64,000 nt of DNA from Anthopleura xanthogrammica (lineage: Eukaryota > Cnidaria > Anthozoa > Actiniaria > Actiniidae): assembly GCA_964019055.1 (NCBI GenBank), contig OZ025219.1:1582001-1646000 (forward strand). The letters are read 5' to 3'. The position numbers and the translations under genes were made by a program. This document shows positions 18,189 to 27,678 of this stretch, one piece after another. The notes beneath the pieces are model-generated. The model saw nothing but the letters and a program-made list of their open reading frames with translations. It had not been told where the DNA came from and did not search any database. Within the stretch, counting starts at the first letter, position 1, and the number at the start of each line of letters is the position of its first letter.

Positions 18189-18475
18189 CATGAGAGTTTA
18201 TACATCAGTTCTAAAATCTAAACGTGAAAATATTTTCATTCCATCAAAGATAACAAGATAGTTCAGTGGGAAATGAAAAACATTTGTATAGGTGCGAAAG
18301 GAGGATTTTTATGAATGTTATTGTTAAAAACTGGAAGTTCATATGAGAATTTATGTATCAGTTTTGTAAAATTTGTAAAATTACGTATTTTTATACCATC
18401 ACAGATAAAAAGATAGCTAAGGAAATGGAAAACTTTTGTATAATAAGTGAAGGGAGGATTCTTATAACTTTTATG
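18189..18475. repeat. Diverged ~154-bp tandem duplication 3' of the second GPCR
   Basis: Segments at about 18189-18318 and 18343-18472 align, both containing a GAGARTTTATRYATCAGTT-like start and a GTATAATAAGTGAAGGGAGG-like end. It lies in the probable 3' UTR or flank of the GPCR gene. Confidence 0.7.
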
Positions 18476-18563
18476 GTTCAAGCTATTGTTTATCTTTCGG
18501 CTGAGCTGGAATTGAAGTGTGCGTGACAAAAGTCAAAGACGTTGTGGTCGTCTTCCTGCATGA

Positions 18564-19580
18564 TTAGCTTGCACCTGGTATAGAATTAGATGATGGAGGC
18601 CCTAAAGATGTCATAGAAACACTGTAATTCCCTTTCCATGGCACAAAACTATCAGTCACCGAAACTACACGTTTCCCAATTTCCCCACACTTTAAAATCT
18701 TTAAAAAAGCACTCTTGTAAGTCTTGAGTCTCCAAGCAAAAACAAAGGGATTCATGCTTGAATTCGCCATTGTCAAATAGTAGTTGATATCTCTAGCCCA
18801 ATGGATAAAGATACAGTTACAATTGCCACAAAAGCTGATGATATATATGAGAATAAGCGATGGTAAGAAGCAGGAGATAAAAAGTGTCAACATTATAAGG
18901 AATGTTTTCGTGACTTTCTTCTCCCAAATCATTGTTCTGATTTTGATTTTATTTTCTTCACTGCTGTTATGTAAAGTGTCCCATCGTTGGACTTGTGACT
19001 TGAAGCTTTTAAAAACTTTAGCATAGGTAAGACACAGAACAGTGAACGTCGCTATGACAGACGTGTTGGCAAATACGAATTGGTATTTCAAATACCCAAC
19101 CTCGAAGTAGAGAAATGGAAAAGCAATGGAAACGGTCCATAGTGAAATTGAGACCCATAAAGTTCTTTTGGGACAGAGTTTGGCACGGTATTTCATCGGA
19201 TAGGTTATTGCAACGAAGCGATCGACAGTCAAGGCAGCTAGGCTCAATAGTGAAGCTGTGCAGGAGATAAAATAGCCAACGCGTCTGGCGTGGTCCCAGG
19301 ACTTGACACTCGTGCCTTCTAAAGCTTCTCGAACGTAGAATTCTACAGACATTGGGAGAGCAAAGCATCCTACAATAAGATCTGCAGCAGCTAAATTAGC
19401 TACGAGGAAGTTGAACGGCGAACGAAGATTGCGGTTGGGGTCAATGACAACAGCAAGAAGGACGAGGATATTTCCTATCACGGCTGTGACTGTCAAAACC
19501 GAGCAAATCGTTGCGGAGGTGATGCTAAGGCTTGTAGGAGCAGAGGTATTCGAACACGAATACGAGCCCAGTAAAGACAT
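18564..19580 (-). CDS. Class A GPCR, MECA-like paralogue with DRF and NPxxF variants
   Basis: A 338-residue seven-helix receptor, intronless and paralogous to the gene at 13799-14800; both share the IHWARDI and NSSMNPF blocks. Landmarks are a glycosylation site at N11 (NTS), GN at 37-38, LAAAD at 64-68, DRF at 120-122 in place of DRY, CFLP at 237-240 with no tryptophan, and NPFVF at 277-281 in place of NPxxY. TM3 and loop-2 cysteines and the TM5 proline are absent, as in the melanocortin/EDG/cannabinoid/adenosine group. The changed DRY and NPxxY motifs may alter activation. The ligand is unknown. Confidence 0.92.
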   Translation of the reverse strand: MSLLGSYSCSNTSAPTSLSITSATICSVLTVTAVIGNILVLLAVVIDPNRNLRSPFNFLVANLAAADLIVGCFALPMSVEFYVREALEGTSVKSWDHARRVGYFISCTASLLSLAALTVDRFVAITYPMKYRAKLCPKRTLWVSISLWTVSIAFPFLYFEVGYLKYQFVFANTSVIATFTVLCLTYAKVFKSFKSQVQRWDTLHNSSEENKIKIRTMIWEKKVTKTFLIMLTLFISCFLPSLILIYIISFCGNCNCIFIHWARDINYYLTMANSSMNPFVFAWRLKTYKSAFLKILKCGEIGKRVVSVTDSFVPWKGNYSVSMTSLGPPSSNSIPGAS

Positions 19581-20827
19581 GTCTACAGTCAGTTGCTGAT
19601 GGCTATAAAACTCGCTTTACAATCAGCTCCGATCTAAAATCACTAAAGAATCCTACCCAAATGTCTGTTTACCGTTAAAATTAACTCAGATGTTGCTCTT
19701 TGTCGCTGACTGATCTTGAGATGAATATCCACTGGTCTTAAGTAAACAGCACCATCACGTGATAATCTATACTATCAAATCAGAATTTGATCTTCGACAT
19801 GTAACTTACGCCTACAATATTGATTTCTTTTATTTTGATCTATTTACAATCACTGACCCCATAAAAGTCAACAAATCTTTCAACTTTTAGTAATTAGCTA
19901 TCGTAAGAGACGAAATTTCACTCGAAGGATTAAAAAAGCTATCCTTTTCATCTGTTTATCAGCGTTTTAGAAGCGATACTGATGGGATTCAGCATTTTTT
20001 TCCTCAGGAAGTAAATCCCAAACATGTTTCGTAAGCGATACTTTATTGTAAGAGAAGCAGTTTTTGTGTAATGAATTCGCTGATTCTAATGAATATGGAA
20101 CCGAAATTTTCACACAACGCGCTGAAGATTAAATTACATTTTAAATTTTGCTAAGCATTTCTCTTCGAGTTCAAAACCCAAACTTATCCATCGAAAACGT
20201 TTTTTTTAAATGTTGTGTAGTTTGAACTCGTAAAATAAAATTGTTCAGTTTCTCGTCACTATTCTTGCATTTGAATGAAAAGGAAAAGACTCATACTTGA
20301 AAAGCATTGAAATAAGAAATGTCTGTATTAAATAAATATTTGTTTTTGCTATGTTATACTTGATGTTACTAAAATTAAACAAACTGACATCTTGAGATGA
20401 AGAAATCATTTATTCTCGATCGACTGAGTAAAACAAAAAGTTTTAGCTTTAGCAGTTGTCATTATTCACTACCATCTTGTACGCGTTTGTTTACGGAACT
20501 ATTTCATGTGCACAAAAAAAAAAAAAGAAGTACTACACGAGTTGTAGTGTTTGTTAAAAACACGTATTTCCGCTTCAGATTTAAATGTAGTCAAAACCGG
20601 CTCCTAATTAGCTTTTAAAATCAACTGCTCGACGAAGGACTGTTCTAAAGAACACTCCGGCTTTCGCAGTAATCAAATTTTTATCAAAAAATTTTTTTAG
20701 AAATTCAGTTATATTTTAGGACATTTTCAGAAAAAAATTATTATGTAATGTTTTTAAATATTTTAAGCTGGTTATCAATAATAACAATAAACAATTTACT
20801 GGCAAAGTTTGACAAAATAATATTTAA
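19581..20827. other. Non-coding, upstream of the second GPCR gene
   Basis: AT-rich intergenic DNA without a supported gene. A CGACGAAGGACTGTTCTAAA hairpin near 20631-20665 resembles the repeat-borne hairpins described elsewhere but lacks the GAAA part. Confidence 0.35.
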
Positions 20828-21010
20828 TTTAATTTAGAAACCAAAAATCGCGCGAGCTGGAAAATTGTTTGAAGATATTGTTTGGCAAGTGTTGTTGATG
20901 CTGGAAATTTCATTGACAATGAAAATTTTAATTTAGAAACCAAAAATCGCGCGAGCTGAAAAATTGTTGAAGATATTGTTTGGCAAGCGTTGTTGATGTT
21001 GAAAATTCTT
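20828..21010. repeat. ~100-bp tandem duplication
   Basis: Two copies of a unit beginning AATTTAGAAACCAAAAATCG and ending in the TTGGCAAGYGTTGTTGATG stretch, at about 20828-20923 and 20931-21005. Confidence 0.85.
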
Positions 21011-23194
21011 ATTCTCACATCGTGTGAGTTACATTACATTTGATTGACGAATGAAGCCAAAATATTGATATTCGCCTACCAAGCCAATTTGTTTTTAAAA
21101 CAGCTTGATTCCAGCAGGTTGAAATGATCGTTATTATTGCAAGGTGCATGTTAACGGCTTTGCTAGAGATTCTACGATATTGTCTAGCTAGATATCATAT
21201 ATATATATAACTTTGTATTTCATCCCTCGAGCTGGACTAACATCTTTTTCATCTATCACTTCAATCTTAAACTTTAGGCCAGTATAATCTAGATGATATG
21301 CCGGGCTTCCTGTAGATAACCTCTTTTTCTCTCACGTACCATACGCAGTGAACTATAGATGTCTAATCAGATTTTCTGATGATTGATTTATTGCAGTAAG
21401 GCGCATCTAGTAGAACTTTATCAAGGCCAATTTAACGAATAACAACATAATCTTGTGTTTGTTCCAGCTGAATTTCGCTAGAAAGCACAGTTTTTAAGAT
21501 AATAAGCAGATAAAAACTGGTTGAAAAGAAAAGAAAAGAAAGAAAGAAAGAAAGAAAAACAAAATCAATGATACCAAAAACAACTTGAAAAGCCTTCGCG
21601 TTATTCAAATTGAAACTTAAAATTGCTGTGCACATTGAAACAATTTTTTTTTGCGAGTGCACATTATTAAAAGATGTCTTCTGAATAAACGCGTCAAATG
21701 AGGAGCACAATTTCAATTAAAGATTTCGCGGTCCGTTCTGGACAACTTTTAAATTGAACTTTGTAAAACTGTACAGAGTATTTAGAAAGAGCAACACTAT
21801 GCATGGAGTCGAGATAAGCGCAAGTAGTGATTTGGTAGACGAATCTTGAATTTTTCATAATGAATAACTTGACAATCCACACGTTTAAAGTCTGTCGAGG
21901 TTAGTTTGCGTCATAACACCAGCAAAATTACTTCCAATTGCAATGAACTACTGAGCGGGGAAAAACTTTCGTTTAAGCTCTTTATTTCAATAATTATATC
22001 AGAGACAAATTCATGGAAAGCGTGGTGGGCGGATTTTAACACAGATGCAGATGGCTTAGACTGTGTTTCGAAATGGAAAATTACGAGACTGAATGCTAAA
22101 ACTTTTAAGATCTACACATAAGCCAATATCCTTTGCTGGGATTGTTCGAGAAGGGTGTTAAAAACGTTTCTCGAAGAGTTTTAGTGAGGAAAAATTTTTC
22201 GTTTTCTCCGAGTATACAAATAAATTCGTGAGTATACTTTTGTGAGACCAAGATATTGTATTAATAAAGACAATATGAAAGAATTAGCCTTAAGTTTCAA
22301 GAACTGACTTTAAGTTTTGGCATTTCGTAAAATCTGTTTGACAGGCATGTTTGAAAGTCAAATTTGTATTTTTTTAAAATGGAGTTTTGAAAGACTAATT
22401 TGCAAACGGACTTAGAGCATGCATGCGCAGACGTTTTTCAGGCGTGTCTACAAAATGAGAAAGGAGACAAGTGTTTTTGACGTCCAACTGATCAACATGG
22501 CGGCTATGTGACGTCACAACATGAACCAAAATCAACATAATTAGCGAAAAAAGTTTGTGCGTGCGTGCATTTCAACATGTTTTCCAAGAATTCAGGAGAG
22601 TTTTAGTGAGGAAAAAATATTCCTTGCCTTTCCAAATATACAAAAAAATAAAATAAAAAAATCAGGAGTCATACTTTTGTGAGACCAAGATAATGTATAA
22701 AAAAGACGATACGAAAAAATGAAATACTGAGTCTTATGATCTGAGAACTTTATGAATTAATTCAGTTTCTGATGAAGGTTACAGCTGGCGTCCGAAAATT
22801 ATAAGAAATTTTAATTAATTTTTCATTTGTATCAAGTCAGTTTTCAACCATTTTAATTCATATTAATATCATGGACACCGACTGCACAGGAAATTCTATT
22901 TACACTGACGAAAGAATTATAACTATCTATTGGTTGATACACCTATTTCAATTAGCGTTGATAACGGGAGATCTAAAATGGTCGATCTGAGACCTATAGG
23001 AATTGTGGAAGGCTGAATGCTCATCTCATAAATATAGGAAATACATAATTGCAATCACGCTTGAATGGTATTGAATTGCTAATTTGTGTCACTTATCGCA
23101 TTAATTCACAAAAATTCATGTTGACATCCACCAATTCCTACACAGGTTGCCCGAGTTATGGTTCAGAATAGTTGCGTAACATGTACAAAAGACC
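21011..23194. other. Non-coding intergenic sequence with dispersed duplicates
   Basis: No gene is supported. A roughly 115-bp segment starting GAGTTTTAGTGAGGAAAAA and including TTTTGTGAGACCAAGATA occurs twice, at about 22172-22285 and 22598-22715. A short GAAA-like stretch lies at 21520-21556. Confidence 0.5.
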
Positions 23195-23509
23195 AATTAG
23201 CCACTTTGGAAACGAGTAAGGGACTGGGGCGAGTTTTGAATTTTAATCTTATGAGCAAAAAAGTTTTGTTATGATTAGTAGTCTGGCAAATTTGAAGGTG
23301 TTTCTTATAAAAGAAGCAGAGTTACAAGCCTTCAAAAGTGTTGAAGTGTCCCCTGTAACTATACATTCTTTGTACATTTTTGACACTTTTGAATATCAAT
23401 AATTCTGGTTCTTTTCATTCAATCATGTTCAAATTTTTTGCGTTTTTGCTCATAAGATTAAAATTCAAAACTCGCCCCAGTCCCTTACTCGTTTCCAAAG
23501 TGGCTAATT
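23195..23509. mobile_element. Foldback MITE with ~65-bp perfect terminal inverted repeats
   Basis: The ends AGCCACTTTGGAAACGAGTA and its exact reverse complement enclose about 310 bp, with identity extending for roughly 65 bp from each end. A diverged relative lies at 56034-56540. No transposase is encoded, so it is non-autonomous. Confidence 0.9.
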
Positions 23510-23577
23510 CATTTTTTGAAGTCCATCCACCATGGCGGATGTGACGTCATGTGACGTCACCGTATATATCTACCGAT

Positions 23578-24882
23578 TCAGATATCAAACAATGATTCGT
23601 CAAAAATCTTGATCCCAGGTAGATCTTTAGGTGTGTATATACTAACGTTCATTCTTCCAACTTCCATGACTGGAGGCTCGGGAATCAAGAATCTCCAGTA
23701 AGACCCTTCGTTAAGCTTCCCTCGTCGTTCAATCGTCGGGGTTCGCGAGCTTCTGCCTCCGGTCCTCATCCTCGCGCTTATTGCTTTATGAAATACATTC
23801 TGGTGTAAATCAGAATGGTTCCTTTCAAGTTTAGGTTTCGCTCTCGTTTTACTGGCTGCTGATTTTGTACCTTTTCGATTTTTAATTCCTTGTTCGCCAC
23901 TTACATTTTTATCGATGTATAGAGCAATGCTTGTGCGACGTGGGTTGGGATCGGGCGTCGATACTGATAATGAATTCGGAGTACCTAGTCCTCGAGAATA
24001 TTCTGAGACGGAGCTCAGGGCAGGACTTGAAGCGAAACTTTGCCGCAAATCCGTATTTTCACTAATTGAGCTATTGGGTCGAGCTGGGCTTCCTGTGGTG
24101 CGTCCATTGGGCGAGGATCTACTCATACTTCTCTTACGAAACAGGACATCGCAATCTTTATAAACCTTACTAGGAGTTTTAGGTTTTCTTGGGTCATTTT
24201 CTGGTGGTACGCAAAGCTGGTAAGGCGAGACAGAAATATCGGGAAAACTTTCCACCGAATCGTCGATATTTGCTTGCTTCTTCCTCGCCTTCATGCAGTC
24301 AGCGCACATCCCTGGGCCGAGAATATCACAAAAATGCCTCGGGATACCACTATTTTTTAAATAGATAGCTCTATCACAATACCTGAAGTTTGTTTTGAAA
24401 GTAAATCTTGGTATAAGTCCTCTGTCTTCAAGTTCAAGCGACTCTGTTTCAATTTTGAAGGAATGTTTTCTTTTCACAAGTCCAAGGGTGTTGTCGCTTG
24501 AGTTAAGTTGTATTCCTAACCCCAAAACGCTTGGCCTATCCTGAAGATATAAGATTTCTGTTTCCTCGTATTCCATCTCATCTTCGGAATCACTATCTCC
24601 TTCGTCTTTGATAGAAATAACCTCATAGTTAAATTTTTCGGGTACCTTACTTAGTCTTGAGTTTAAGAAGGTCCTCGTTGGACTGCTGGACAACTTTCGC
24701 ATTACATTTGGTCTTGGAGAAGAAGAAGGAGAAGCCGAAGGCACAGGCGGTACTTCAAAGTTTATATCTTGAAATCTCGAAAACTTTTCTCTCTCAAATC
24801 CCTGATAAAGTTGAGTCTGTAGACCACTTTTCCTCTTGCTTGAAGTTTTCGAGCTTTTCCAAGTTGTCTTGTTGTTCATCAT
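23578..24882 (-). CDS. Uncharacterised single-exon protein, serine-rich
   Basis: A 434-residue protein I do not recognise. It is mostly disordered, rich in serine, proline and arginine, with many RS, SP and RKS stretches that look like phosphorylation sites. A conserved-looking core (about residues 155-205) holds four cysteines, RYCDRAIY, HFCDILG and MCADCMKARKK, which could bind zinc. An acidic patch (SDSEDEMEYEE) lies near 95-107. The C-terminus is ordered and hydrophobic with YWRFLIPEPPVMEVG. Composition and open length support a real gene, and the ATG at 24882 gives MMNNK. Undetected introns at either end are possible. Confidence 0.75.
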   Translation of the reverse strand: MMNNKTTWKSSKTSSKRKSGLQTQLYQGFEREKFSRFQDINFEVPPVPSASPSSSPRPNVMRKLSSSPTRTFLNSRLSKVPEKFNYEVISIKDEGDSDSEDEMEYEETEILYLQDRPSVLGLGIQLNSSDNTLGLVKRKHSFKIETESLELEDRGLIPRFTFKTNFRYCDRAIYLKNSGIPRHFCDILGPGMCADCMKARKKQANIDDSVESFPDISVSPYQLCVPPENDPRKPKTPSKVYKDCDVLFRKRSMSRSSPNGRTTGSPARPNSSISENTDLRQSFASSPALSSVSEYSRGLGTPNSLSVSTPDPNPRRTSIALYIDKNVSGEQGIKNRKGTKSAASKTRAKPKLERNHSDLHQNVFHKAISARMRTGGRSSRTPTIERRGKLNEGSYWRFLIPEPPVMEVGRMNVSIYTPKDLPGIKIFDESLFDI

Positions 24883-25859
24883 TCTCGCTTTTGAGGCGTT
24901 AAAACAGTATCAAACACAACACTTTGAAGCACTTATCATGTCACTTATGCAGAAACCACGTACTTGAGGCTATAGTTTTTTGTTTGCTTTTCTCAAAATG
25001 TTTGCTGTTCTTGACAATTTCTGGTTTAACACGCTGCCTTAAAAAATCAATAAACAATATACTTCAAGATGTTTTGTTTGAGATGAGTTAGAATGAGTGT
25101 ATACAGTGAAATAATCTTCGTAACACATCTTCGTTATTTGGATGAATAACTGTCAACAAACTTAAGCAGAATCGATTGAAAAACAATCAAAATGACTTTC
25201 ATTAAACGTGTTCATAATCTTTGTCGGACAACAGAATGGATTTGAACAAAAGAAACCATGTTTAATAGTCTCTTGGGAAATTATAATATCTTTAATTAAC
25301 TTGTTCTACAATAAAATCTGAAGGGCTTCGTGAAGTTTCCTTAGCAACGATAAAGAAACAATAGTCGAAAACTATCTTTTAAAAACTACCAAAAAACTAT
25401 CCAATAGTTGATATTTTGGATATTTTTATCATTATTCTATTAATGTTAAAAGTCAGAAGCCTACAAAATTAGTAATTTTCAATAACTTGATTTTGTATTA
25501 TTGGGCTTCCTGTGGTAGTATGCCAATGGAACCGGGCTTCCTGTGGATTTTGTTTTTCGTTTCCCGATTTTTTATTTCAATTCTTTACAGTTTCGAATTA
25601 TAGAAATCTAAATCTATTTTAAGGTTAAGATTTTTGTAAGGAGTTTTTTAGGAATTATAAGAACGAAAAATATCAAATAAAAATATGTCGTTTTCAGTAG
25701 TCAATCGTAGTCAATATTGTTATTAAAATTATCCAAAATTAAGTAAATATTGAAAACAAAAACATAGAAAATTTCAAAATCATTCATAAAAAGAAAAAAT
25801 AGTTGATGGAAAAAAGTTCGCAATAAAAAGGGAATTTTGAAACAGAAAAAATATATGAT
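24883..25859. other. Non-coding intergenic sequence
   Basis: AT-rich DNA that should include the promoter of the 23578-24882 gene. A GGGCTTCCTGTGG phrase occurs twice near 25503 and 25533. No gene is supported. Confidence 0.35.
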
Positions 25860-25931
25860 GGTTCCTCTGGGGCTCGAACCCAGGACCTTCTGCGTGTAAA
25901 GCAGACGTGATAACCACTACACTAAGGAACC
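25860..25931 (-). tRNA. tRNA-Val (anticodon TAC)
   Basis: The 72-nt cloverleaf on the minus strand has a 7-bp acceptor stem (GGTTCCT with AGGAACC), an A-box region TAGTGTAGTGGTTATCAC, anticodon loop CTTTACACG with anticodon TAC, and B box GGTTCGAGCCC. It closely matches metazoan tRNA-Val. There is no intron, and CCA is not encoded. Confidence 0.97.
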
Positions 25932-26866
25932 ACTTCATGAAATAGTTAGGAGAAATTATAATATAAGAACCACTTCTACAAATATAGAAGGCGTGATTAA
26001 TCATTTTGCTAATTTTTCCGGAGCAATTTAGATTTTTTAGACACATTAAACAAGAGAATTTTAAAGTCTACTTAAGAAGTATGTGTTGATACACTACCCC
26101 TATAATGCTCCCAAAATTGGCTGTGTGAAATGACTGATGTGGACTGTACGCTCCCCCTCCCCTTGCAATGTTGTGTAAATGGCCAAAGTTGGGTACCGTG
26201 AGCTAGCCACATTCTCAAGGAACAACATTGAATGGGGGAGGGGGGGATTTAGTTTATATATGATTTTTAAAGTGCTATTACTTACACTGAATGCTTAATT
26301 TTTCCAACATTATGAGGTAGTGTATCAACACTTTTGATTTTTACTGTATGTATAACCTATTCTTCGTTTGCACATAACGTCATGTTGGAAGAATTTGATA
26401 AAAGATTTTTCAATGAATTTTTTAGTTATATCTTCCAACATGGCGGCCATAGCGTTTGTTATTTGTACTCCATTGGAAATGATTGCAAACCAAGGATATT
26501 CAGATTTCCCTTTGTTAAACCATGAAATATCCCTAACAGGGTGTTCGCTTTATAAAGAAAATTGGTTTTGTAATCGTGTGAGGGTGGTAAGTAAGTACAT
26601 CGACTATAAAGCATGTCTCAGGGACCGCAGAATTCAGTTTTGAGTGGGGGGCTAATTCTGGGGTCCGGGAAAATGCCCCACCCCTCCTAAAGATTTGGAA
26701 ATTGAGGCTCTTCGAAATGCGATTTTCAGTGCTGTGGTTTTGAGGGGCAATTGCGACATATTTATTGCATTAATGTCATGTCAAAGCTTTAGGCAACTCA
26801 TAACGGAAAATCATTTTTGGCAAAAAACAAAACAAAAATATAATGGACTTTAGATTGAGTATATTG
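25932..26866. other. Non-coding intergenic sequence
   Basis: No gene is supported. CATGGCGGCC-type phrases and G-runs (26236-26250) suggest repeat fragments. Confidence 0.35.
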
Positions 26867-27000
26867 TAGCAAGAATCTGACTCGAGATTTGTAATTTCAT
26901 TTTATCCCTGATGATGGACCAAGGGGTCCGAAAGCTTGGATATCAAAAATATTAGATATATGTAGAAGATACGTTTTGATTCTTGCAATACTGGAATTTT
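26867..27000 (+). ncRNA. Hammerhead-ribozyme-like motif in a small inverted-repeat unit
   Basis: TATCC (26903-26907) pairs with GGATA (26938-26942) as stem I. CTGATGA (26908-26914) matches the hammerhead core. GGACC and GGTCC (26916-26920, 26925-26929) form stem II, followed by GAAA at 26930-26933 and a possible cleavage site after the T at 26937. Stem III would be only two base pairs, and one extra base separates CTGATGA from stem II, which would impair a canonical ribozyme. An outer inverted repeat (GCAAGAATC at about 26870, GATTCTTGC at about 26980) encloses it. Confidence 0.35.
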
Positions 27001-27354
27001 TTGAAGGCTTTGTGTGTGTAGTGTTGCAGATAAGGGGGTAGAGGACAACACACCAATAGAAAACAAGAATTATGATCTGATTTGCGATTAATTTACTTTG
27101 AATCATCACATCAGATAAACTTTTAATGAACATCACATTTCTTCGGTCTGTAATCTTTAACATCTCTAATTGGAACTTTGACAATCGTCTTCCCTTTTCT
27201 CGTAGTTTAAACAGAGGTTCTACTCCAGGCCTTCCACGACTGCTGTAAAAACAAAAGTACTTGATTTTAACATACTTCAACCAACGCGCATGTTGCTTGC
27301 ACAGTGGCTCAGATTATAGTCAGAGCCGGTGCACAGTTATAACCCCATGTTATG

Positions 27355-27660
27355 GTGTCGGAGTTACACCAGAGTCACAGTTTTACTCCTGTCACGCCTG
27401 TACCAATGGTACCTTTATACCCCATGTCACGCCTGTACCAGTTTACCCCATGTCACGCCTGTACCAGTTTACCTCATGTCACGCCTGCTGCAGTGGTACA
27501 GTTTTACCCCTGTCACGCCTGTACCAGTGTCACAGTTTTAACCCTGTCACGTCTGTACCAATGGTACTGTTATACCCCATGTCACGCCTGTTGCAGTGTT
27601 ACAGTTACACCCAAACATCACACCTGTACCAGAGATATATTTCACCCCTGTCACGCTTGT
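27355..27660. repeat. Minisatellite downstream of the MASK stop codon
   Basis: Irregular units of about 25-70 bp built on GTCACGCCTGTACCA and a CAGTTTTACCCC stretch. They produce long but meaningless open frames on the plus strand. Confidence 0.85.
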
Positions 27661-27678
27661 ATGCTGTCACACAACTCT

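Noticed and set aside
22765..22810. Hammerhead-like CTGATGA with GAAA
   Set aside because: Stem II is only two base pairs and stem I does not pair; probably a decayed copy.
23542..23559. Two TGACGTCA (CRE-like) palindromes
   Set aside because: They lie downstream of a stop codon and share a GGCGG-TGACGTCA phrase with 22500-22520, so they look like part of a repeat and not a promoter.
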